Positions 50,191 through 59,170 of a stretch of 64,000 nucleotides of DNA are shown piece by piece. How positions within the stretch are numbered: the stretch's first letter is position 1; the number at the start of each line of letters is the position of its first letter. The DNA is from Clostridiales bacterium (lineage in GTDB: Bacteria; Bacillota; Clostridia; Oscillospirales; Acutalibacteraceae). Made by a program: the position numbers and the translations under genes. The stretch lies in contig DXXG01000028.1 in assembly GCA_019416455.1 (NCBI GenBank), positions 434,001 through 498,000 of the forward strand, given 5' to 3'. The notes beneath the pieces were generated by a model. That model saw only the letters and a program-made list of their open reading frames with translations. It ran no database searches and was not told the origin of the DNA.

Positions 50191-50286
50191 ATGGGACTTG
50201 ACATCTACTCTGGAACATTGACCCGCTATTACTCTCATAATTAAAAGAACGCTGTTCAGGAGTGGGCAGAGAAAAAAGGGTACACT
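50191..50286 (+). pseudogene. Relic of a conserved small-protein gene with early stop
   Basis: A GGGAGG site precedes an ATG that opens MGLDIYSGTLTRYYSHN, then TAA at 50242. The same frame continues KNAVQEWAEKKGYTLP after the stop. I recall a conserved hypothetical family beginning MGLDIYAGTLTRYY with NWKTVVQQWAEENGY, where this stop codon occupies a tryptophan position. So this is the 5' part of a dead gene whose remainder was replaced by the convergent Fe-S protein gene. Confidence 0.6.
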
Positions 50287-51165
50287 CTACCGTTTATGGT
50301 TTTCCAATTTGTTGTTCAAAGCTTTTGAAAAAACACAATACTCAATCGCGTTGGCAGGGCAAATATTTTTACACTTTCCGCATCGGATACACTCTAGGCT
50401 ATTGGCATTCTTTACAGGATCGCATCCCATTTTACAGACTTCTCTACAAGCTCCGCATTTGACACATTTCTCAGAATCCACACGGTAGCGCAAAACAGAA
50501 ATTGGGTTAAACAAGGAATAAATCGCCCCCAAAGGACAGATGTACTTGCAGAACGGGCGATAAATCAGGATCGACACCAGAACTGTGACAATCAAGACAG
50601 CATTTTTCCAAGCATACAGCCATCCTACCGTGGCCCGCATTGCCTTATTCAGCAGTACCAACGGAATTCCACCCTCCAAAGTTCCGACTGGGCAAATCAA
50701 CTTACAAAACCAGGGATAACCCTGACCAATCATATCGGTGAGATGCAGTGGGAGCAATATGACAAACACCAGAAGAATTCCGTATTTCACCCACCGCAGC
50801 TGGCGGTCACCCTTGAATGTGCGGATTTTCAACTTAGAAGGAAGAGGGATTTTGTTTAATAGATCCTGGATCAAACCAAACGGACACAACCATCCGCACA
50901 CAAAACGCCCCATGATCGTGCCAACTAGAATCATAAACCCTGCAACATAAAATGCGAATTTGTACTCATAACTGCCGATCGTGGCCTGCAACGCACCGAT
51001 AGGACAGGAGGCCACAGCGCCAGGGCAGGAATAGCAATTCATACCCGGCACACACATATTTTTCATTTTTTCCTGGTAGATTTTCCCACGGACAAATCCG
51101 ATGAGATAACCATTTGTAATTACCGCCCACAAGACTTGAAAAAAGTGACGGACACGTTCGGACAT
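50287..51165 (-). CDS. NapH-like membrane protein with 4Fe-4S clusters
   Basis: A 292-residue membrane protein with five or six helices and several iron-sulfur motifs. It has an N-terminal PGMNCYSCPGAVASCPIGAL, then CGWLCPFGLIQDLL, CKLICPVGTLEGG and CKYICPLGAIYSLF between helices, and two ferredoxin-type clusters at the C-terminus (CVKCGACREVCKMGCDP and CIRCGKCKNICPANAI). Relatives such as NapH pass electrons across the membrane to exported acceptors. The ATG at 51165 is preferred over a TTG at 51183 that lies inside the upstream gene. It is the last gene of the thioredoxin/ABC cluster and probably supplies reducing power to the exported thioredoxin lipoprotein or the CD1871A protein (inference). 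Confidence 0.85.
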   Translation of the reverse strand: MSERVRHFFQVLWAVITNGYLIGFVRGKIYQEKMKNMCVPGMNCYSCPGAVASCPIGALQATIGSYEYKFAFYVAGFMILVGTIMGRFVCGWLCPFGLIQDLLNKIPLPSKLKIRTFKGDRQLRWVKYGILLVFVILLPLHLTDMIGQGYPWFCKLICPVGTLEGGIPLVLLNKAMRATVGWLYAWKNAVLIVTVLVSILIYRPFCKYICPLGAIYSLFNPISVLRYRVDSEKCVKCGACREVCKMGCDPVKNANSLECIRCGKCKNICPANAIEYCVFSKALNNKLENHKR

Positions 51166-51175
51166 TCTTGCTCGA

Positions 51176-51331
51176 TTATCCAATTCCTATACACTCCAAA
51201 CAGATATTGATGGCCTTGCTCATAACGATAGCGCACTCTTCCCTCCAGATCCCAATGGCAAGAAAAACGATCCCGATAAATAAAAGCAGTACCGTAATCC
51301 AGTTGGAATGCAAGGCTACTTTTCGATTCAT
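51176..51331 (-). CDS. CD1871A-family small CXXC membrane protein
   Basis: A 51-residue protein with one membrane helix (WITVLLLFIGIVFLAIGIW) and the highly conserved ending SKAINICLECIGIG, which marks the CD1871A family. The two cysteines in the CLEC motif are on the outer side of the membrane or in the interface and can cycle between thiol and disulfide. The family is often found beside a NapH-like Fe-S protein and an exported thioredoxin, as here. AGGAGG lies seven bases before the ATG. The end is 10 bases before the Fe-S protein start. Its function has not been shown experimentally as far as I know. Confidence 0.88.
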   Translation of the reverse strand: MNRKVALHSNWITVLLLFIGIVFLAIGIWREECAIVMSKAINICLECIGIG

Positions 51332-51353
51332 TTAGTTTCCTCCTCAGTGATGC

Positions 51354-53150
51354 TTATTGACACAACGCTTTGGTTGGATCGGTTCTCAGCAACTTGGCAT
51401 TGGACACAGCCGTTGTAATCCACACAAGGAGAACTGTACCGCAGATACTCAGCACAAATTGCGGTGGGGCGATATGAATTGGCAAAACATCTGACAAAAC
51501 AGCAAGCAGAAGAGAAATCAACGCGGTAGTCAATGTAGAAAGAACCGACAACATCATGCTTTCCCACAGGAGCATTTGCTGAATCTGCCTGCGCTGATAC
51601 CCAAGCGCCATGAAAAGCCCTATCTCACTGGATCGCATTCGTGCCATTTTCATCAGCAGCATCCCACAAATGGCAAGCGCGATGGCTACAATAAAAGCGG
51701 ACACGATGACGAACAGTGTTTGCAACTGTACAAAGGTTTCTTTTAGGCTCTCCACCTGTTTTGCGGCTGTGATGGGGGTAATCCCTTGTTCCTCTAACTG
51801 TGCCTCAACTTTCAAAACTTCGTCAAACCCTTTGACCTGGTAAGCCACCGATACAGGAGGGGCTTCCTCTTGTAGAGAGGCATATAGCTCTTGTTCCGTT
51901 TTGGCATCCAAGTAGTAGTCGTCAAAGCTGCCACTATAAATTCCGCTGATTTGCAGTACCCTGGAAAAATTGCCACAGGTGAAGGTTACCTCTTTTCCAA
52001 TCAGGGTACGGATGTCCTCCGCAAACTGTTTGGCAAGGGACGGTGTAATGGTAATCTCTCCCTTTCTGGGCATTACGCCAACATTTATTGATTCGTTGGA
52101 AATACTGCCGAATTGCTTAGCTGGAACGGAAAGTCTTTTTCCTTCAAAGTCAATTTCGCACACGGGGACGGGATACTGCGCATAGCATTGCTGGATATCA
52201 GGAGATTGCTCCAGCAGCGAAATCAACTGTTCTGCCGTGACGTTTTCCTCAAGGGGAATTTGTCCCCAAGAAAACGCTGTATTTTTTTCCTCAAAGTTAT
52301 GGATTTTCTCCTCTATTATGTTTTGCGAAGAAAAAGACATCAGCACCGCGCACACCGCAATCGTCACTGCAAGAGAAAGGCCTAGGAATCTCTTAAGCTG
52401 CACATGAAAATTGCGCAAAGCACGTTGACGCATGGAAACCGGAACCGTAGGCAGGCTGTCCGGCCGCGCAACGTCAGTGAGGCTCCTCTTTTTTTGTTCC
52501 TTCCACATCTTGCATTTTCCGTTCTCAATGGAAATGATCTCATCTGCATAATCGCAAATTTTATGATCGTGGGTAATCACAAGAACAGGCCGTTCACGAG
52601 AGATTTCCTTGAGGATACTCATGATCTGATCTGTGGTCTTGCGGTCAAGGGCTCCGGTAGGCTCATCAGCTAGAATCATCTGGGGACTTCCTGCCAATGC
52701 CCGCGCAATGGCAACACGTTGTTTTTGTCCTCCAGACAGTGTTTCTACTTTCTCTTCGGCTTTTTCTTCAATACCCAGGCGTTGAAGTATAGACAGGGCC
52801 CATGCCCTGTTTTGAGACTTATCCAAGCAGACAAGTTCAGCGGCAACCAGAATGTTTTCAAGTACCGTATAGCCTGTGATCAGGTGATATTCCTGAAACA
52901 CAAAGCCAATGGTGTGTTTGCGGTACTCGCCAAGGGATTCCTCTGACAGTTCTGAAAGATCCTGTCCATTCACCAGAATTTTCCCACTGTATTCCCGATC
53001 AAATCCTGCAAGGAGGTTGAACAGCGTGCTTTTGCCTGAACCTGACGCCCCCAGCAGGCAGGTAATTCCCCGGTCTCCAAACGTATGAGAAAACCCGTCC
53101 AGCACAATTTGATCGCCGTATTTTTTAGAAACATTGTTTAGTTCGATCAT
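51354..53150 (-). CDS. MacB-like ABC transporter, fused ATPase-permease (second of pair)
   Basis: A 598-residue fusion protein. The N-terminal ATPase (residues ~1-215) has Walker A LGASGSGKSTLFNLLAGF, signature LSGGQKQRVAIARALAG, Walker B MILADEPTGALD and an H-loop VLVITHDH. After a basic linker, the permease part has one helix at ~255-275, a large extracellular domain and three C-terminal FtsX helices (FVIVSAFIVAIALAICGMLL and later). The architecture matches MacB-type mechanotransmission transporters. Its ATG overlaps the stop of the preceding ABC gene as ATGA, so the two very likely form a heterodimer. Confidence 0.88.
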   Translation of the reverse strand: MIELNNVSKKYGDQIVLDGFSHTFGDRGITCLLGASGSGKSTLFNLLAGFDREYSGKILVNGQDLSELSEESLGEYRKHTIGFVFQEYHLITGYTVLENILVAAELVCLDKSQNRAWALSILQRLGIEEKAEEKVETLSGGQKQRVAIARALAGSPQMILADEPTGALDRKTTDQIMSILKEISRERPVLVITHDHKICDYADEIISIENGKCKMWKEQKKRSLTDVARPDSLPTVPVSMRQRALRNFHVQLKRFLGLSLAVTIAVCAVLMSFSSQNIIEEKIHNFEEKNTAFSWGQIPLEENVTAEQLISLLEQSPDIQQCYAQYPVPVCEIDFEGKRLSVPAKQFGSISNESINVGVMPRKGEITITPSLAKQFAEDIRTLIGKEVTFTCGNFSRVLQISGIYSGSFDDYYLDAKTEQELYASLQEEAPPVSVAYQVKGFDEVLKVEAQLEEQGITPITAAKQVESLKETFVQLQTLFVIVSAFIVAIALAICGMLLMKMARMRSSEIGLFMALGYQRRQIQQMLLWESMMLSVLSTLTTALISLLLAVLSDVLPIHIAPPQFVLSICGTVLLVWITTAVSNAKLLRTDPTKALCQ

Positions 53151-55048
53151 CCGCGTCCTCCCGTTTTCAAGACCTTCAAAGGATTAACACAGGTGGAAAC
53201 AAAGTAGGTTTCTGCGAAACAAACAACAGATACGCCCAAACTCAGCACAATCCCCAACCACACAGGGATACCCATCAACAGGGCCACAATCACACTTAAG
53301 AACCCGGTAATCAAGAACATTCCCGTGTATTCTGCCAGTGTCAACAAGGCGATATCATTTTTTGTATAGCCGGAAAAACGATAGATGGCATATTCCTTTT
53401 TGCGCATGAAGCTGCAAACCAAGCAGACAGAAAGCGCAGCCAGTACAGAAAGTATGGCAATCAAGGCGTAGGAAACGCCGGTCTGCATCAGGGCAGTCCC
53501 CTTTAGTCCCACAATATCTCGAATCAGTTCCACCTGTCCCAGCGGCACAATACCCTTCGCCATCAATTCGTCGTAGAGCTCTAAAAAATGCTCAGGAGAG
53601 TCTGGACGGATGGTAAAACTAAAACTGGGATCTTTTTTCCCCGCCTGAGCATAAATATCCTTCATAATGGCCAAGGACGGAAACAAGGAATCCTCATGCT
53701 CAAACCGTTCCACTTTTCCATCAAATTCAATACCGTAAGAAGTATCTGCCACACCAGAAACGGTAGCCACAAAGGAGATGGGCATTTCAACCGGTTGGCC
53801 ACTGTCCCAGTTATAGACCGAACCAATAAAGGACAGCTTTTTTTCCAGAATTTCTTCGTTGGTATACCCCATTTTCTTCACTAAAACTTGAGGCAAAACG
53901 ATTTCGTCTTTGCTGTTGTCCGCAATGGTACCGGCAATCATTTGATTGAAATTGGGAGCCTGGCCGCTGGACTCAATAATAAAGTCCTTGCCATCTGCGG
54001 TAACGACCATATCCTCCATCGGCGCATCCATGATGATTGCCTCAACACGGCTGTCATTTTGATATTCTTCCATCAGGCCGCTGATATCCTGCTCGACGCT
54101 TTGCGGAGTATCCGCAGTTTCCTCCCCCACATTTCCGCCGCTCATAAACGAAGAAACCAACACCAGATTTAAGACGGAGTTTCCTTGCTTCTCCAAAAGC
54201 TCTTGAAATGCTTTGCTGCTGTTTCCAGTGAGCATGCCGCTGAAGTCCACTGCAAGGCAAGATGCGGCAATGACCATTGCAAGAACGATCGGGAGAAGTT
54301 TTCTCATTTGACGTTTGCCAGTCACTTCAGCCAATCGCAGAGTAGAGCACAGGGTAAGGCGAGAAGGTTTTGCGGTGCGGCTATGTACTTTTGCGGTACC
54401 GACTGCTTTGTCCTCTCTGATCAGAACGCCTTTGTCTAACTCAAAAACGGAACATTTCCCCCGAATGAGAGAGGTGTCGTGGGTCACAACGATAACCGTC
54501 CGCTCTTTGGCAATAGATGACAGCAGTTCTCCAATCTCTTGAGCTGTTTTAGCATCCAATGCGGCAGTGGGCTCATCGGCAATCAATACTTGAGGATCTT
54601 TCATCAATTCTCTGGCAATGGCCACACGCTGCTTCTGCCCGCCAGACAGAGTACGAACTTTCTGATCCGCCAGCTTCTCGATTCTCAACTTCTTTAAGAG
54701 CATATTCAGGCGCTTTTCACTGTCATTCCGATTCAGATAGGTGGGAACCAGAATATTCTCCCGAACAGTCAGTTCATCGATCAGGTGGAACCCCTGGGCA
54801 ATGAAACCAAGCTCCGTTGCATAGAACTGTGCACGTTCCTGATCGGTCAGTTTTTTAAGATTCCTTCCACGATAAAACGCCTCCCCTTCATATTGAGTAT
54901 CCATGGCAGAAAGGATGCGCAGCAACGTCGTCTTTCCGCTGCCGGAAGCACCGATGATATAGTTCATGCCTCCGGTGATGGAGAGGGATACCTCTCGCAG
55001 GGCTACTTCGTTTTCAAAGGCTTTAGTAACGTTTTTCAACTCAAACAT
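53147..55048 (-). CDS. MacB-like ABC transporter, fused ATPase-permease (first of pair)
   Basis: A 633-residue protein with the same order as its neighbour. The ATPase part carries GASGSGKTTLLRILSAM, LSGGQKQRVAIARELMK, LIADEPTAALDAKTA and VVVTHDTSLI. A helix near residue 245 is followed by a ~280-residue extracellular domain, including NSVLNLVLVSSFMSGGNVGE, and three helices with an FtsX-type end. It starts three bases after the thioredoxin lipoprotein stop, so the two are closely coupled. MacB-like pairs of this sort handle peptides or lipoproteins; a link to the exported thioredoxin is inferred from gene order. Confidence 0.88.
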   Translation of the reverse strand: MFELKNVTKAFENEVALREVSLSITGGMNYIIGASGSGKTTLLRILSAMDTQYEGEAFYRGRNLKKLTDQERAQFYATELGFIAQGFHLIDELTVRENILVPTYLNRNDSEKRLNMLLKKLRIEKLADQKVRTLSGGQKQRVAIARELMKDPQVLIADEPTAALDAKTAQEIGELLSSIAKERTVIVVTHDTSLIRGKCSVFELDKGVLIREDKAVGTAKVHSRTAKPSRLTLCSTLRLAEVTGKRQMRKLLPIVLAMVIAASCLAVDFSGMLTGNSSKAFQELLEKQGNSVLNLVLVSSFMSGGNVGEETADTPQSVEQDISGLMEEYQNDSRVEAIIMDAPMEDMVVTADGKDFIIESSGQAPNFNQMIAGTIADNSKDEIVLPQVLVKKMGYTNEEILEKKLSFIGSVYNWDSGQPVEMPISFVATVSGVADTSYGIEFDGKVERFEHEDSLFPSLAIMKDIYAQAGKKDPSFSFTIRPDSPEHFLELYDELMAKGIVPLGQVELIRDIVGLKGTALMQTGVSYALIAILSVLAALSVCLVCSFMRKKEYAIYRFSGYTKNDIALLTLAEYTGMFLITGFLSVIVALLMGIPVWLGIVLSLGVSVVCFAETYFVSTCVNPLKVLKTGGRG

Positions 55049-55051
55049 CGC

Positions 55052-55678
55052 TTACTCCCCCTTTTCGCTTTGCGCCATCTTGTCGATCTCGTTCTTCATT
55101 GTCACACGCCAATGGTTCTTGGGCATTGCGCCAACATAAGGCTCGCTGACCACATTTCCTTCACTGTCCACAAAGAAACTTTCCGGAAACGCCTGAATTC
55201 CATTTAAACGGTCTTTCAAAAGCACGCTGTCTGGGATCAGAGTGGGATATTCCACTCCGGCTTTTTCAACGATTTCTTTTGCCTTCTTCAAGTTGGCATC
55301 GTTAAGCTCTTCTGTATTGCCAACATCCAAGCAAATGCTGATGATATTAAAGCTAACGCCGTCCTCCTGGAATTCTTGCCGCAATTCATTCAAAATGGGC
55401 ATTTCCTCAATACAGTAGCCACAAGTGGTTGTCCAGAGATTGACCATCGTCAAATCGTAGTCCTTGAAAATATCTTTGGTCACGGTATCCCCATCAAAAT
55501 CCTGTGCGGAAAAGTCACCTAAAGGGGTAGGCTCAAACTCGTCCTGCTCTAATGTGGAAGATTCCTGCTGCGCCGCGCTGTCGTTGGCGGAACTTTCACC
55601 GTCTGTGGCGGAGTTTCCGCAGGCAGTCAAACTAAGCACCATCATCAGGGCCAAAAACCAAGCAAATATTTTTTTCAT
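55052..55678 (-). CDS. Exported thioredoxin-fold lipoprotein (TlpA/ResA type)
   Basis: A 208-residue lipoprotein. The signal peptide ends in the lipobox LSLTACGNS, and a serine- and acid-rich linker follows to about residue 55. The thioredoxin domain then has the redox motif TTTCGYCIEEMP (CGYC), a cis-proline region (GIQAFPESFFVDSEGNVV) and a TlpA-type insert. It would reduce or exchange disulfides outside the membrane. The ATG at 55678 is used; the frame starts three codons earlier without a better site. The promoter region carries a box shared with the regulator gene (55728-55748), so it is likely the first gene of the regulated operon. Confidence 0.9.
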   Translation of the reverse strand: MKKIFAWFLALMMVLSLTACGNSATDGESSANDSAAQQESSTLEQDEFEPTPLGDFSAQDFDGDTVTKDIFKDYDLTMVNLWTTTCGYCIEEMPILNELRQEFQEDGVSFNIISICLDVGNTEELNDANLKKAKEIVEKAGVEYPTLIPDSVLLKDRLNGIQAFPESFFVDSEGNVVSEPYVGAMPKNHWRVTMKNEIDKMAQSEKGE

Positions 55679-55716
55679 ACTAGGCACATTCCTTTCATCA
55701 TCGTGTTGACATTACT

Positions 55717-55748
55717 ATAATAAAGACCATATAAAATCCATATAAAGA
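55717..55748 (-). promoter_or_regulatory. Candidate response-regulator box and promoter of the thioredoxin/ABC operon
   Basis: On the minus strand two direct TTTATATGG repeats 11 bases apart lie in the -35 position. TATTAT (55717-55722) is the -10 candidate and there is no good -35 hexamer. The 17-base core TAAAATCCATATAAAGA (plus strand, 55732-55748) differs by one base from the copy upstream of the response regulator gene. OmpR-type activators bind such direct repeats. Confidence 0.6.
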
Positions 55749-55780
55749 GGACGCCGGAAGGAATGCTTCCGACGTCCTCT
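55746..55780 (-). terminator. Terminator between the kinase and the thioredoxin operon
   Basis: AGAGGACG and CGTCCTCT with an inner CGGAAG/CTTCCG form a long stem (one A-C mismatch). On the minus strand only a short T-run follows, and its end overlaps the regulator box. Confidence 0.6.
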
Positions 55781-55809
55781 CTCATGAAATATTTAGTTTG
55801 TATTCCAGT

Positions 55810-56913
55810 TTATATTAAGTTATCCCTATGGAATCCTACGACAAACACACTACCTTGAGGTTGATTGTCTTTTACGCAAATATATCCGCCATGGTTTTCA
55901 ACGATACTTTTTACAATAGCTAACCCAAGGCCGCTGCCTCCCAGTTCACGGCTGCGTGACTTGTCTACACAGAAAAATGTATCGAAAACATAAGGTTTGG
56001 CATCATCGGGGATCCCAACACCGGTGTCTGCCACAGTCACCTTTTCATCGGACACGTCAATGGAAATTGAACCACCGTCTACATTGTATCGGATCGCATT
56101 GGAAATCAGATTATAAAAGGCTCGTTGCAGTAGGCTGTCATCGCCGAAAACGGTCCCCTCGCCGGAAATCGTGATATCGATTTGTCTGGCTGCGGCACGC
56201 TCCTCCAGTTCAAAGACAATTTCCTCCAGTAATGACCTCAATTCTACCGGCTCTTTTTTATCAATTTTCTGTTCGTTGGTAAACGTGAGCAAATCCTTTA
56301 CCAAATTGGATAAGCGCTCTGTACTTTCTCCAATGCTTTTCAGTAAAGCCGTATACTCCTCAGCACTTCGATCCGCCTTCATCTGGAATACGTCCAACTG
56401 AGTTTGGATGGCAGCAAGAGGGGTACGCAGTTCATGAGCGGCATTGGCAGAAAAATTTTTCTGCACCTGATAGGACAGATTCAGTTTCTCCGTCATATCG
56501 TGAAACGCTTGAGCCAATCGCGCGACTTCATCTTTTGTCCGTGGAATCGGAACACCTTCATCCAGGTTATGGATGGTGATGTGATGCACTCTTTCTGTGA
56601 GATCCTCCAGAGGTTTCAGTGTTTTGGAAGCAAACAGATATGTTAAAGCGGACCCTAGCGCAATAAGGCAAATCATGACCAACACTGTTGTCCCCCGAAA
56701 TTCTCTGAGGGCTTCCGTGGCCGCAACAGAGGGTTCCAATGGGATTGCGGGCATATCCTCATCAATGGAGATGGCTGGCGTAGTAATGGAAGCCTTAACC
56801 AGTTCATTGGTTGAGAAAATGGTAGAGATGGCAAACGCCACACACATAACAGTTAAAATACACACTGAAACAGCAGTCAATTTCAGCTTTAGCGGAACAC
56901 TTATTATTTTCAT
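55810..56913 (-). CDS. Sensor histidine kinase (HAMP type)
   Basis: A 367-residue kinase. A first membrane helix at ~12-32 is followed by a ~40-residue extracellular sensor, then a second helix at ~75-95 (TTVLVMICLIALGSALTYLF). A HAMP linker and the H-box FSANAAHELRTPLAAIQTQL come next, and the ATPase domain has FYNLISNAIRYNVDGG, VADTGVGIPDD and GGSGLGLAIVKS. Its ATG overlaps the regulator stop as ATGA. The short extracellular loop suggests sensing at or in the membrane. With the regulator it probably controls the thioredoxin/ABC operon that follows. Confidence 0.93.
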   Translation of the reverse strand: MKIISVPLKLKLTAVSVCILTVMCVAFAISTIFSTNELVKASITTPAISIDEDMPAIPLEPSVAATEALREFRGTTVLVMICLIALGSALTYLFASKTLKPLEDLTERVHHITIHNLDEGVPIPRTKDEVARLAQAFHDMTEKLNLSYQVQKNFSANAAHELRTPLAAIQTQLDVFQMKADRSAEEYTALLKSIGESTERLSNLVKDLLTFTNEQKIDKKEPVELRSLLEEIVFELEERAAARQIDITISGEGTVFGDDSLLQRAFYNLISNAIRYNVDGGSISIDVSDEKVTVADTGVGIPDDAKPYVFDTFFCVDKSRSRELGGSGLGLAIVKSIVENHGGYICVKDNQPQGSVFVVGFHRDNLI

Positions 56914-57590
56914 ATTGCTCCTCCCTCGCGAATCACATAACCTTCGCCGATGATATTGCAGATAGGATCATACCCCATCTGCGCTTTTAACTTCCGACGC
57001 AGGGAGGACATATGGACTCGAACTGAATTGGAAAAGGTGTCGGCATTACTGTCCCATACGTGTTCAATCAGTTCCTCTAACTTGATTACGCGTCCTTTGT
57101 GCAGCAGCAGATACTCCAATAAGGCGTTTTCCTTGGTGGTCAGGTACACCGGTTGCCCCTCTGCGGTGACAGTTCTAGAGGCGGTATCAAAACAAAGGGA
57201 ACCGGTGGACAAAACGGTATTCTCAATTACCATTTTCCTCCGCAGCAGCGAACGAACCCTGGCTTCCAGTTCCGCAAAATGAAAGGGTTTCGTCAGATAG
57301 TCGTTGGCTCCCAGATCCAAACCTTTCACCTTATCCTCAATCCCGTCCCGGGCAGACAAGATCAACACCGGTACATCCCGTTTTTCCTTTCGAACATTTT
57401 CAAGCACAGAAAATCCATCCATCTTGGGCAAGTTCAGATCTAAAATAATGAGATCGTAGCTTTCACAAAAAGCCTTTTCATCTGCGCTTTCCCCATCTAC
57501 CGCCACATCAATGGCATATCCTTTCAATCGCAGTCCCTCTGCGAGAGACTTGCGCAACTGTTCCTCATCTTCCACAATCAAAATTTTCAT
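56910..57590 (-). CDS. OmpR/PhoB-family response regulator
   Basis: A 226-residue regulator. The receiver domain has the acidic pair in ILIVEDEEQ, the phospho-acceptor in LIILDLNLPKMDGFSVLENV (aspartate ~51) and the lysine in NDYLTKPFHFAELEARV. The winged-helix output domain ends NSVRVHMSSLRRKLKAQMGY and NIIGEGYVIREGG. It is the first gene of the regulator-kinase pair. A copy of the same box found before the thioredoxin gene lies at 57631-57649, so autoregulation is likely. Confidence 0.94.
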   Translation of the reverse strand: MKILIVEDEEQLRKSLAEGLRLKGYAIDVAVDGESADEKAFCESYDLIILDLNLPKMDGFSVLENVRKEKRDVPVLILSARDGIEDKVKGLDLGANDYLTKPFHFAELEARVRSLLRRKMVIENTVLSTGSLCFDTASRTVTAEGQPVYLTTKENALLEYLLLHKGRVIKLEELIEHVWDSNADTFSNSVRVHMSSLRRKLKAQMGYDPICNIIGEGYVIREGGAI

Positions 57591-57614
57591 TTCTCCACCT
57601 CATTTCCACCATTT

Positions 57615-57649
57615 AGCATAGAGTATTCGCTGTAAAATCCGTATAAAGA
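57615..57649 (-). promoter_or_regulatory. Candidate autoregulatory box upstream of the response regulator gene
   Basis: TAAAATCCGTATAAAGA (plus strand, 57633-57649) matches the box at 55732-55748 with one change. A weak -10 (TATGCT on the minus strand, 57615-57620) lies at a similar distance, and no -35 hexamer is visible. Confidence 0.55.
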
Positions 57650-57962
57650 AGAGGATCTTCTTTCTCTTTTCAAACAACACGTTTCTGTTGGTCAATCGTC
57701 TTGCGTATCACAATCTCTGGCAATTTTCTCTATCTTATCAAATCACACCTGGAATGTCCATAAAACAAATCATGGTGCGAAGCACTCTGTTTTTCTAAAC
57801 ATTCCCAACCGATGGTGCTAGTCACACCTTTTCTACAATCCAACTACTTTTCCATACTCCATGATCTTCCCCGTGCCACTGGCGGTAAAAGAGACCGCTT
57901 GCAAAACACCTTGACATCGTGCTAAAATTTAGAAACAAAAGCCTATTCGGGAGGGATACTCA
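57650..57962. other. Intergenic stretch between divergent units
   Basis: No gene or RNA is recognised. A plausible plus-strand promoter for the M24 peptidase gene lies at 57899-57928: TTGCAA, an 18-base spacer and TAAAAT. The remainder is AT-rich without clear repeats. Confidence 0.45.
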
Positions 57963-59036
57963 ATGGAAATGGAACGCATTGACCGAGTGCTTCAGGCCAT
58001 GAAAGTTCAGGGACTTACCCAAATGATCGTCTGCGACCCCCAAAGCATCGATTATTTGACCGGGGTATACGTAGAGCCCTTTGAACGGCTGTTTGCGCTG
58101 TATCTGCGCACCGATGGTCGGCACATTTTCTTTTTAAACAAACTTTTCACCGTACCTAAAACCCCTATCACGGAAATCTGGTTTACCGACACCGATGATT
58201 CCATCGGCATGATAGCCCAACACGTCCAGGCTGGTGAACCTTTGGGCATTGACAAGGAGTGGACAGCCCGCTTTCTGCTGCCTCTGATGGAACGTCTGCC
58301 CGGCACTCCCTTCAAGCTGGCCAGCGACTGTGTAGACAGCGTACGCGCCTGCAAGGATCAAGCCGAGCGGGAACTGATGCGGATGAATTCCCGTCTCAAC
58401 GACGAGGTCATGACCCGGGCCGCAGCCTATATCCGGGAGGGCATGACCGAGCAGCAGGTGGCTGATTATATAGTGGAACAATTTAAGGATCTGGGCTGCG
58501 AGGGGCTGTCCTTCTCCCCCATCGTGTCCTTCGGCGCTAACGCTGCCGATCCTCACCACATGCCTGATGATACCGTTCTGCGTGCTGGCGACTGTATCGT
58601 ACTGGACATCGGCGGCCGTAAAGAAGGATACTGCTCCGATATGACCCGCACTTATTTCTGCAAAAACGTTTCCGACAAACACGCTGCCATCCATGATCTG
58701 GTGCGCCGGGCTAACGAAGCGGCGGAAGCCCTGGTACGTCCAGGAGTGCCTCTGTGCCAGCTGGATCAAGCTGCCCGCGACTTGATCTCCCAGGCAGGTT
58801 ACGGCGAATACTTCAACCACCGGCTGGGCCATTTTATCGGCCGAGTTGACCATGAACAGGGCGATGTGAGCAGCGCCAACACGGCTCTGGCCCAGGAAGG
58901 CATGGTCTTTTCCATTGAGCCGGGCATTTATCTGCCAGACGATGTAGGAGTCCGAGTGGAGGACTTGGTACTTGTCACCGCCGACGGCTGTGAAGTCCTC
59001 AACCAAGTGGACAAGCATTGTCAGACGATCGGCTGA
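57963..59036 (+). CDS. M24-family metallopeptidase (Xaa-Pro aminopeptidase/dipeptidase)
   Basis: A 357-residue two-domain peptidase. The N-terminal creatinase-like domain contains MIVCDPQSIDYLTGVYVEPF. The C-terminal pita-bread domain carries all five expected metal ligands: two aspartates in VLDIGGRKEGYCSDMTRTYF, the histidine in HRLGHFIG, and the glutamates in FSIEPGIYLPD and GVRVEDLVLV. Such enzymes cleave the N-terminal residue before proline or split Xaa-Pro dipeptides in the cytoplasm. GGGAGGG lies before the ATG. It is a single gene with a promoter candidate and a strong terminator. Confidence 0.93.
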   Translation: MEMERIDRVLQAMKVQGLTQMIVCDPQSIDYLTGVYVEPFERLFALYLRTDGRHIFFLNKLFTVPKTPITEIWFTDTDDSIGMIAQHVQAGEPLGIDKEWTARFLLPLMERLPGTPFKLASDCVDSVRACKDQAERELMRMNSRLNDEVMTRAAAYIREGMTEQQVADYIVEQFKDLGCEGLSFSPIVSFGANAADPHHMPDDTVLRAGDCIVLDIGGRKEGYCSDMTRTYFCKNVSDKHAAIHDLVRRANEAAEALVRPGVPLCQLDQAARDLISQAGYGEYFNHRLGHFIGRVDHEQGDVSSANTALAQEGMVFSIEPGIYLPDDVGVRVEDLVLVTADGCEVLNQVDKHCQTIG

Positions 59037-59106
59037 GTGTTCCCTGAGGACCGAACCTGATATCAAAACCTTAAGGAAATGATCGGTTGTCCGATTGTGG
59101 GTAATC

Positions 59107-59152
59107 AAAAAGGATGTGTCACAACATTTCCGTTTGTGACACATCCTTTTTT
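59107..59152 (+). terminator. Terminator after the M24 peptidase gene
   Basis: AAAAAGGATGTGTCACAA pairs perfectly with TTGTGACACATCCTTTTT across a nine-base loop and ends in a T-run. Confidence 0.92.
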
Positions 59153-59170
59153 CGTTTGATCCTATTTCTC

